A stretch of 64,000 nucleotides of DNA from Mycteria americana (taxonomy: Eukaryota; Chordata; Aves; Ciconiiformes; Ciconiidae): positions 11,040,501 to 11,104,500 of the forward strand of contig NC_134382.1 in assembly GCF_035582795.1 (NCBI RefSeq), written 5' to 3'. Numbering within the stretch: position 1 is the stretch's first letter; every line of letters begins with the position of its first letter. Position numbers and translations under genes: made by a program. Under the pieces are notes generated by a model. That model saw only the letters and a program-made list of their open reading frames with translations. It searched no databases and was not told the DNA's origin. Positions 33,945-64,000 of this stretch are shown here, piece by piece.

Positions 33945-34632
33945 CGGCCGTGCCGCTGTCAGCGGTGCTGAACGCGCGGCGCCGCCGCTGTCCGCGGTGC
34001 TGACGGCGGGGCTGCCCCCGTCTGCCCGCGCTGCCCGCGCTGCCCGTGCCCGGGGTAACCGCCGCCGCTGCCCGGGCTGCCCACGGGTCCCGCCGTGGCT
34101 TCCCGCGGTGCCGCCCCCCCCCCGCCCGTGCAGGCCCCCCCCCCCCCCCCCCCGCGGCGGGAGGAGGCAGGGCAGCCCGCCCAGCGCCCCCTCCGCTCCT
34201 GCCCGTGCTGCCGGGACCGGCGGGGGCACGTCGGGGCTGCCGGAGGAGCCCATCACGGCCGCGGCTCTCGGGCGGCGGGCGGGGGGAAGGGGACCGCCGT
34301 GGGGCGGGGAGGGGCAGCAGCTCCCCACGGCCGCGGACGGCGGCGCCGGCAGCCGGGCTCGGGCCGCTCCTGGGGTCCCCCGAGCCGGCTCCCGGCCCGC
34401 GGCCCGGCCCGGCGCGGCTCGGCTGCCCCGGCAGGGGCCGGCGGGAGCGGCGCGGGGGTCCCGGGCAGCGGGGGCAGCCGCCGCGCCGTCGGGCGGGGCG
34501 GGCGGAGGGGCGGCCCCGGGGGAGGAGGAGGAGGAGCCGGCGGCACCGGGGGGGCGGCGGGGCGGCAGCGCCGCGCAGTGCCAAGCGGCGGCCGGGGCCG
34601 GGGCCGGGGCCGGGGCCGGGGCCGGGGCCGGG
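33945..34632 (+). promoter_or_regulatory. ESPN 5' region, CpG island with C/G homopolymer runs and a GGGGCC array
   Basis: Extremely GC-rich sequence without TATA box. A C-run with single interruptions lies near 34135-34155. A pure array of six GGGGCC hexanucleotides (34594-34629) leads directly into the ATG at 34633, so it is in the 5' UTR or core promoter. No other exon recognised. Confidence 0.55.
34591..34632 (+). repeat. (GGGGCC)6 hexanucleotide array abutting the ESPN start codon
   Basis: Six uninterrupted GGGGCC units run directly into the espin ATG. The same unit in G-rich plus orientation recurs inside an ESPN intron at about 42565 and in C-rich orientation in a PLEKHG5 intron at about 56330. 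Confidence 0.95.
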
Positions 34633-46168
<11,536 letters not shown>

Positions 46169-46583
46169 CCACGCCACGCCGCGCCCCGGCTCTTCGCGGC
46201 GGGAGGAGGCCGGCAGGTCCCGCCACGGAGCGGGACGCGCGTCGGCACCCTCCTCCCACCGCGGAGGGCCGCGTAGCCCAACCCGGAGGAGCCCCCGCCG
46301 CTGCCCCAGGCACCTGTAGCCCTCGTCCCGCTGCCGCCAGCCGGCCGCCACCCCGTGCTGCCCTTCGCAAAGCAAGCTGCCGCGGTGTGGGGCACCTGGG
46401 TCCTTGCGTGCCGCCCGGCTCGACCGCCGCGTCTGGGCTCGCTGTGCCACCCGGCTCCCCGCTGGCACTGCTCACCGTTGCAGCCGCGGTGTGCTCGCCT
46501 CCGCTCCTGCCCCTCCCACCTCCGGAGCCACTCGAGGCTGGCTCCCGGCTCACCTCCACCCCAGACCGCCCGCCTTTCCAGCG

Positions 46584-46597
46584 ATTAAAACGATAAA
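46584..46597 (+). terminator. Candidate ESPN poly(A) signals (ATTAAA at 46584, GATAAA at 46592)
   Basis: About 420 bases past the classical stop codon. No AATAAA is present on the plus strand nearby, so the common variant ATTAAA is the best candidate. Confidence 0.5.
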
Positions 46598-46893
46598 TCC
46601 CGCCAGCGGTGCCCCGCGCCTTCCTGGGGCTGCCCATGCCACCCCTCCTGCCCACACCGTGCCGCGCCCACCATGGTGCCCCCATCGCCCGCCCCGCCCC
46701 CGTCACCCACGTCGCCACCGTCGCCCGCATCCCCACATCACCTGCATCACCACCATCGCCCACATCGCCCCCCCCACCTGCAGTGGCCACATCACAGGTG
46801 GTGGCCCTGATGCCAGCGGTGTCCCGGTGCACGGCTGGGCCAGCGCAGCCCCAGGAAGAAGGGCCGGGGGCCGGCGGATGGAGAACATGCCAC

Positions 46894-46899
46894 TTTATT
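46894..46899 (-). terminator. TNFRSF25 poly(A) signal (AATAAA on minus)
   Basis: AATAAA on the minus strand about 310 bases beyond the TNFRSF25 stop. The ESPN and TNFRSF25 transcripts end about 300 bases apart, tail to tail. Confidence 0.75.
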
Positions 46900-47209
46900 G
46901 GGGCGGGGGCAGGCGCGCCCGGCAGCGGGCGGCCTCGAGAACTATCCCATGGGTTCACGGCGGGCTCGGCGCCCACTCGTCCCGCGAGCGGCCAGGTAGC
47001 CGGCGTGCCGGGGCGCGGGGTCTCCCCCGGCCCTGGGAGCAGGGGGACATAAATAGGGGGGGCGGGCGGGCAGGGTGGGGACATAAAACTGACATAAAAT
47101 GTCTACACGGCGTAAGTAACAATACTTAGGGGTACGGCTCAGCCAAGGCGCCCAGCGAGCCAGGGAAGTGCCGGGACCTCCCTCTGCCGGGTTGGTGGTG
47201 CCGGCGGGG

Positions 47210-50200
47210 TCAGGGGCCCGCCAGCAGGCTCCGGCGCAGTGCCTCGGCACAGCCGGCCAGCTCCATGCGCTCCAGGGCAGTGAAGACACGGTCGAGCGTG
47301 GCACTGGTCTGCTGGCACCAGCGCTTCAGCATCTCGTACTGCTGGTCGCGGATGTGGGCCACCTCCAGCTCCACCAACTCAATCTCCGCCTCCCGCAGCT
47401 CAAGCACCCGCATGAACTCCTTCCAGCGCCGCACCGGCACTGCGTCGATGACGGCATAGAGCTGGCTGCCCTGCAGCAGGGTGCTGCGGGGGTCCGGAGG
47501 GGCGGAGGGCTTCACCTCGCCGCCCAGCCGTGCCATGCTGCCGGGCTGCTCCTGCAGTAAGGCCCGGTGCTCGGAGCTCCGCCTCGCCGTGCCGGTGGCG
47601 CACTCCGTCACCTGGGAGGAGGGTGGCCGGGTCCAGCACATGCTGTCCCACCCCTGGGCACTGGCCTGGCACCACGGCGTGGCCACAGCCCCGGCCGCGA
47701 GGGGGGCCGCCTGCGCCGCAGGGAGGGGGCTGCCTGCTGGGGCGTCGTGCCGGAGCCACTTCCTCTTGTGGTAGATGGCGAGGGCGCCCAGGAAGAGGGG
47801 CCCAGTGAGCGCCAGCAGGACGTACTCCAGCCCCGAGCCTGCAAGGAGGAGCGGGAACATCCCCGTCAGCCAGCCGGCACGGGGTCCCCCGCACCACCGG
47901 CCCCGGCCCCACCACCCCCGCACCTCGGCTGCCGCTGCTGCCGCACACCCGCTGGCACTCCTTGCTGCATGTCTCCGGGGTGCTCCTGCAAGGAGAGGGG
48001 AGCCGTGGGTGCCGTGTCGCACCATGCCACGGGCCCCGCACGTGTCCCCGGACGGGGCGCAGGGAGGGTCAGTGCTTACAGGTGGCATGGCCGGCACTCG
48101 CTGCCCTCGGCATAGAAGTCAGGCTTGCAGCTGCCGCAGAGCGTGTCCTGCGCCTCCGAGCCTGGGGAGAGGGCGAGCGTCAGGCAGGGCGGCACAGCCG
48201 GAGGCGGCGCAGCCGGCGGTGGCACGCCGCAGGCCGGCCAGCAGCACTCACAGGGCCGCTGGATGAGCCGCCCAGGGCAGGGCTGGCACTGCTGGCAGGA
48301 GAAGTCGCTGCAGTACTCGTTGAGGCAGTTACGGAAGTGGCCGGGCTCGCAGCCGCAGGCGACGTTGCTGGTGGCCGAGCAGTTGCTCAGCACGCTCTGG
48401 AAAGCTGCAGGAGACAGGCAGTGAGCGGCACGGCACGGTGCTGCACGGCACGGCACAGGACCGTGCGGCACGGCACGGCATGGTGCAGCATGCCGCCAGC
48501 TCACCTTGGCGGTCGCACTCATAGCAAGCCTGGCACTCGGGGAAGGTGTTGGGCTGGGCGCGGAAGGTGCCAGCGGGACAGGCGGCGCAGACGCTGTCGT
48601 TGCCGTGGCTCGAGCAGGGGCTGAGCAGGAACCTCCCTGCGGGGACAGCGGGGTGACAGGGAGCACGGGCACGCAGGGCGATGTGCCCGGTGTGCCGCAG
48701 TGTGCCGCGCTGTACTGTGCCGCACCGCCTGGGCGGCTCTCACCTGCGGGACACTGGATGCAGCACTGCTGAACGTCCTCGATCCAGTTCATGCCAGCGG
48801 GGCAGGGGGGTCTGGTGGCGTGCCTCCGCGGGTGGTTGCGCAGCCGCACCGGGACCCGCTGCTCCCATGACGTGGTGCAGTCCTGGCACCCCAGGGGCTG
48901 TGATTCACTCGCTGCCAGCCACAGCACTGCCGGGATCACCTGTGGGCAGGGAGAGGGCAGGGATGCAGGCAGCCGGGGCGCCCCAGGAGCCGTGCACCTG
49001 CGGGGCGCAGCCCTCGCACCCTGCTCCCCGCTTTCCGGCTGCACGTGCTGGGCTGTCCGAGCCAGAGCCGAGCCCGGCCGGGTGCGGCGTGGTCACCAGT
49101 GCCTGCGCCAGGCAGGATGGCTGAAGCCGCGTCCCTGTGCCCCAGAGCTGCGCGGGTGTGTGGCCCCAGGGCTGGGAATGCCCCACGGCAGCCCCTGCAC
49201 CGTGCTTTCCCCGCCGTACCCCAGCAAGCAGCTTCCTGCTGGTGCCGCGGGGCACACACACCGCGGGGGCCGCTGTGCCGCCCCCGGCACCCCGGGGGCT
49301 GCCATGGGGTGCCCCTCGTGTGTTCTGCAAATGGTGCTGCCAGGCTGGCAGGGAAGGGGACCACCTGCTCCCCTCTGTGTCCCCAGGGACGGGGACGAGG
49401 GAGTCGGGCACATGGGCCAGCGCTCCTGCCCACGGGATGGCCAGGGCCCACGGGATGGCCAGCCCGGGGAGGCTGTGGCAGCCGGGCGCGGGAGGGTTAG
49501 CGCTGCTGGCATTGACTTTCCTAGAGTTTATCTCCCTTGCAGAGGAGGCGATTTCCTCCCTGAGAGGAAGCCATACCCGGCCTATGCTCTCCCCGATGCT
49601 ATCGCGCCTCGTACAGGCATTCCAAACTAGGTCACCGCTTCCCCGCCCCGGGGTGCCGGGCGCTGCACCCAGGGGAGCCACGCTCCCCGGACGGCCCCGG
49701 TGGGGGTGGCGAGGGGGTGCCCACGCCAGCACCCCCCGCCCCGGGGAGGGCAGGGGGCTGGGGGAGCCGTGGTGCCGGCAGCGCGGGCAGGGAGCCAGGG
49801 GATTCCTTGCTGGGGGCTGGATTTCCCAGCCGCGATGGCCCCGATTACAGCAGCTGAATCATTTTCTATTAAACCCGCCACCGCCAAGGGACTGGAAACC
49901 GCGCACGGGCCGCCCCGCTCGCAGAGCAGCACCGGCAGAGCGGGGCGGCCGCCTCAGCCCCGGCTGCCGGCGTCACGGCTGAGTCACCGCCAAGGCACGA
50001 CCGTCCCGTGGCGGGGCCCTGCCTGCAAGCGGGCGGCTGTCCCCTTCCCCAGCACGGGGAGCAGGTGCCCCACAGGCAGGGCGGCCGCTGGCACAGGTGC
50101 CGCCCCACCGCTGGCTGCGCGGCGGGGAGAGCCACCGCTTCCTGTGCTGCGCAAGTGCCGCCTCTGCTTGTAACGCGGCCCTGGCAAGGCCTCCGCTCCC

Positions 50201-50611
50201 GGCGCCTGCGGGCCGGGTCGGCCGCCTGCCCAGCCCCAGGATGGCCCCCAGCAGCCGCCACCACCGGCAGCCCTGGCCCGTGCCCGCAGGCTGTCAGTGC
50301 CGCCGGTCCCCGTGGCCGTGCCCTGCCTGCAGCCCCGTGGCTGAGCCCGCAGTTCCCACGGCCGCACCGTGGCCGTGCCTGCAGTCTTCGTGGCTGTGCC
50401 TCGCTGCGGGCGCTTTGGTGAGGCAGACCCCGGTCCCAGGCGTTCAGGCAGGGGGGCGAGTGTTTTCGGCGCGCTTGGCACTGGGCTTACCCCCCTCCCC
50501 CCAGACCCCCGTGGCCCCGGCCCCGGGGCACCCCACAATTGGTGCCAGGGGGCTGCGGGACCCCGGCGCCGCTGCACTCACCCAAGCTGCCCCTGGGCAG
50601 CAGCGCTTCAT
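47210..50611 (-). CDS. TNFRSF25: TNFRSF25 (death receptor 3), about 427 aa
   Basis: Exons on the minus strand: 50582-50611 (proposed), 48744-48939, 48505-48636, 48252-48404, 48080-48161, 47924-47985, 47210-47838. DR3 is the receptor for TL1A and signals through TRADD in lymphocytes. The ectodomain has cysteine-rich repeats (CRQ-type CQACYECDRQ, CGCEPGHFRNC, CQQCQPCPGR, LCGSCKPDFYAEGSECRPC). A transmembrane segment follows (YVLLALTGPLFLGALAIYH, residues about 222-242) with a KRKWL stop-transfer. Residues about 345-425 form a death domain (YAVIDAVPVRRWKEFMRVL, LREAEIELVELEV, RDQQYEMLKRW). Exon 1 is the least certain: it supplies MKRCCPGAAW, which with VIPAVLWLAAS makes a plausible signal peptide and keeps phase. 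The last exon is uninterrupted, whereas mammals split this part. Confidence 0.88.
48420..48495. repeat. GGCAC/GGCAT pentanucleotide array in a TNFRSF25 intron
   Basis: The 99-base intron between exons 3 and 4 is mostly degenerate GGCAC units (GGCACGGCACGGTGC...). Similar pentamers occur in introns of RNF207 and PLEKHG5. Confidence 0.75.
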
Positions 50612-51180
50612 CCTTGCAGGCGATGCGGCTGGGTCATGCCGGGGCGGTGAGGGGACCGGGGCGGTGGGCACAGCGGGGTGTCAGGGCAGCTCAGCACCCG
50701 GGCAGGGTGCCCCGGCACCTCATCACCACTGCCGCCGCCAGCGTGCGACGCGTGGTTACTGAGCGCCAGCCCTCCCCACACAGGCTTTTACACCCAACCA
50801 TGGCAGGAGGAAATGCTTTTTTGGAAATGAGTCCAGGGTGTGCAAAACCACGACAGAAGCGCCGGGAGCAGGAGGGACCGGCGCTGCCTCACCACGGGCC
50901 ACCCGGCCGCCACCCTCCCTTTCCTGCTGGCGCAGACCCGCTGTGGCCGGGGGGTGCGGGGGGTGCGGGGGGTGCGGGGAGCGGCACCGATGCCGCTCCC
51001 CAGGGCTCCATCCCCACCTCGAGCCCCGGGGCACAAGGCTGGAGCTGCCGCCAGCCTCGCTGCGGTGTCTGCCCCGGCGGGGCTCCCTCAGCCGTGCCGC
51101 GTGCCCGTCCCGGTGCTGCCCAGTCATCGGGTGCCGCCGTGGCCGAAGGAGAGGCGAGGCAGGTGCGAGCGTACTCCAGC
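50612..51180. other. Spacer between TNFRSF25 and the PLEKHG5 3' end
   Basis: GC-rich with a GGGGTGC triplication near 50950. By position it holds the TNFRSF25 promoter. No coding sequence, TATA box or conserved element recognised. Confidence 0.5.
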
Positions 51181-51184
51181 TGCG

Positions 51185-51190
51185 TTTATT
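51185..51190 (-). terminator. PLEKHG5 poly(A) signal (AATAAA on minus)
   Basis: AATAAA on the minus strand about 660 bases past the proposed PLEKHG5 stop at 51851. Confidence 0.75.
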
Positions 51191-51850
51191 GCTCGGCCGG
51201 GACGCGGAGCACAGCCCGGCACGGGACAGCAGCCGCCGCTCTGGCCGCCGTCACGTGCCCCCGCGGCTCCCACGCTCCAGCCCCGGGCACTGCCGTCCGC
51301 TGCTGCCCGTTTCACCCCACAGGGCAAACCCTGCCATGGCCGGACCCTGGGGCCACCGCCCGCCCCAGCCCAGCACCGTCCTCTCCTGCCACCAGCCCCA
51401 GCCTCCTCCCCGCACCGCCCGCAGCACCGTCCTGCCGGCGTCCCGTCCCTCTCAGCACCTTCCCCACTCACCACTGCCAACGTCGTCATCCCTTCCTCGC
51501 CCACGGGAGCTGCCCCATGGCCCTCCGCAGCCCCCTGCGTCCCCGGGGCCCCCTGCCTGATGCACCATGGGGCAGCTGGGCCCTGACCGACAGCCCTCAT
51601 CTCTGCAGACAAGGGTTCGGCACGAGCCGTGTGCCATGTCCGTCCCCTCTCTGGGGAGAAGCAGGCAGCCCTGTGCTGTCGTGCCCAGGGCACTTCCTCG
51701 CCGAGGGGACCGGTCTGCATCCCCATGTGCATCCCCACCGGTGCGGCATCCCAGAGCCCGCTCCGCCCGGCCCTGGCATTACGCTACGGTTAGAAGCAGG
51801 AGCAGCTCCTCGGCGTGGCCACGCATCTGTCCTTGCCACCCCAGCAGCTC

Positions 51851-62685
<10,835 letters not shown>

Positions 62686-64000
62686 CCTGGGGTCGCGGCC
62701 GGGGGCCCCCGGAGCCGTGCCCGCCCCGCCGGGGCCACCGGTGGGACTAGCCAGGGGAGCCCGGCTCCAGCTTTAAGAGCGGGTCCCGGGCCCCGGACAA
62801 GCGGCGCATTCACGCCGGCGGCTGGGAGCCGCGGGGCGGCCGAGGGTGCTGCTGGAGACTGCCCAGCGCCCAGGCGGGGGGCACACAAAGGGCCTTTCTT
62901 CGGCCTCCTACAGACATTGCACAAATTTCACTTTCCGCCGTCTATGAAAGACATTCGGCCCCGGAGACAAGACGCGCTTGTGATTAAAATAATCGGCATG
63001 AAGAGAGGGGCTGTTCGGCAGCTCCGCCGTCGGATGGCTTTTGCGGGGGCAGGAATGCACCGCCCCGAGCCCTGGCTGCACCCCCGCACCGGTGGGCATG
63101 CTGGGGGCCCCCAGCCCGCGCCGGGAAAGCCAGGTGTCTTTAGGGGGTTTTCTCCCTGCTAAATCCAAGCAAACGGGAAGGCACCGGATAGGGCTTAAAA
63201 CCCGCAAAGGCAGCAAAGGACGGCACCTTTGTCCTGCCCCACACAAAATTCTCCCTAAAACGGGGAAAAAACCAAAACACTGCACGGGACGGTCAGCCGG
63301 GCTGCAATCACCCCAGCCTCCAAACTCGTCAGCGTCAACAGCATCTTCTCCAGAAGGTGCCACACGCTCCCCCTAGCTTTGCTGCTTCTAGGCGCCCCTT
63401 GCCAGAAAAGGTAGCCAGAAATTAAAAAAAAAAAATGGTTGCTGCAAAGTTAATAGATGCTAACATATTAAAAAAAAAAAAATCCTGCTTTATTGAGCAC
63501 ATCCTTGATGCTTTAAGTGCTAAGTAACCGATTTCCTATCAATCACAGTACTGAGTGCCCCCCCCGCCGAGGTTTACGCTCCAAAGCCCCTGGCCCCCCC
63601 GTTGCCGCTCGCCCCTCGGGGCAGTCCCGTGGCGAGCGCCGGGAGCCGCACGGTCCCCCCTGCCCAAGGCTGCAGCACCCACCTCCAGGCCCCGGCAGCT
63701 TGGTCCCCCCGCCCCGGGAAGGTGCAAACCCGGACACTCGAGGCTCGCCGCAGGCACGCGGGCGTCACTCACTTGTCCCCCGGCTCAGGGGGGGGAACCC
63801 CCGCCCGGCCAGCACGGGGTCCATCGCCCTCGGCTGGGCGAGGTGGATGCTGGGGCACCGGCGACGGCACCGAGGGGGACGCTCTGCCCCAGGGGGTTGC
63901 GGCGCTGGGCGTTTCACCCGCGCCGCTCTCCCATCTCACCTTTCCCGGAGCCTTTTCCGCCCTCTCCCCCGTGACTTGAACCCCCGCCTCGCCCCGCCTG
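62686..64000. other. PLEKHG5 upstream region
   Basis: Moderately AT-rich from 62900 to 63540, with two A-runs (63423-63435 and 63468-63481), then a CpG-dense block from 63550 to the window end which may be a promoter. In human NOL9 follows PLEKHG5; no NOL9 coding sequence was recognised here. Apart from the candidate alternative first exon I saw no gene. Confidence 0.5.
63773..63824 (-). CDS. PLEKHG5: Candidate alternative first coding exon of PLEKHG5
   Basis: In the CpG-dense block, a minus-strand ATG at 63824 opens 17 codons (MDPVLAGRGFPPLSRGT, the last Thr being split) and ends at a GTGAGT donor in phase 1. The exon at 60562 needs exactly that phase, so splicing would give ...SRGT-EPCPPEE in place of the exon at 62553-62685. 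PLEKHG5 is known to have several alternative N termini in mammals. Use of this one is not shown by sequence. Confidence 0.35.

Noticed and set aside
63421-63485. Two A-runs near 63430 and 63470 as SINE tails
   Set aside because: No SINE body, internal promoter boxes or flanking duplication seen; too short to assign.

Overview
The window is nuclear DNA from a vertebrate, most likely a bird. It is very GC-rich, its introns are mostly 70 to 900 bases, and its spliced genes code for recognisable vertebrate proteins in the order CHD5 - RPL22 - RNF207 - ICMT - ACOT7 - HES2-like - ESPN - TNFRSF25 - PLEKHG5. That is the order and orientation of the human 1p36.31 block. Such compaction is typical of a bird microchromosome; another sauropsid cannot be excluded. 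I worked exons out by hand from splice sites, reading-frame continuity and remembered family sequences. Every exon chain given as a gene closes in frame from start to stop, except CHD5 (cut by the window edge) and HES2 (incomplete).

Layout. 1-10.6 kb: 5' end of CHD5 (minus). 10.9-13.5 kb: RPL22 (minus), whose 3' end almost abuts the CHD5 promoter. 13.5-15.1 kb: RPL22 promoter and GC-rich tandem repeats. 15.1-20.0 kb: RNF207 (plus), convergent with ICMT (minus, 22.5-25.3 kb). 26.1-32.7 kb: ACOT7 (minus). 33.3-33.6 kb: two HES2-like exons (minus). 34.6-46.6 kb: ESPN (plus). 46.9-50.6 kb: TNFRSF25 (minus). 51.2-62.7 kb or beyond: PLEKHG5 (minus), with an alternative first exon near 63.8 kb.

The genes do not form one pathway. 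CHD5 is a neural chromatin remodeller, RPL22 a ribosomal protein, RNF207 a cardiac RING/B-box protein, ICMT the prenyl-cysteine methyltransferase, ACOT7 an acyl-CoA thioesterase, ESPN an actin bundler of hair-cell stereocilia, TNFRSF25 a death-domain receptor and PLEKHG5 a RhoA exchange factor.

The most striking observation is a 1.2 kb alternative last exon inside ESPN (43972-45195). It has its own acceptor, stop codon and poly(A) signal, joins the preceding exon in frame, and codes for a C-terminal region that I recognise from the paralogue ESPNL. The locus can therefore apparently make either a classical espin or an espin ending like espin-like protein. Other points: GPR153 and HES3 have no room between ICMT and ACOT7; the HES2-like gene stops after helix 1; two in-frame candidate microexons lie in ACOT7 and ESPN; the PLEKHG5 PDZ-binding tail sits on a tiny last exon whose retained intron would remove it; three GGGGCC hexanucleotide arrays occur, one touching the espin start codon; and a perfect RFX X-box lies in a GC-rich patch of a CHD5 intron. 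I saw no viral or retroviral element, CRISPR array, tRNA or rRNA.
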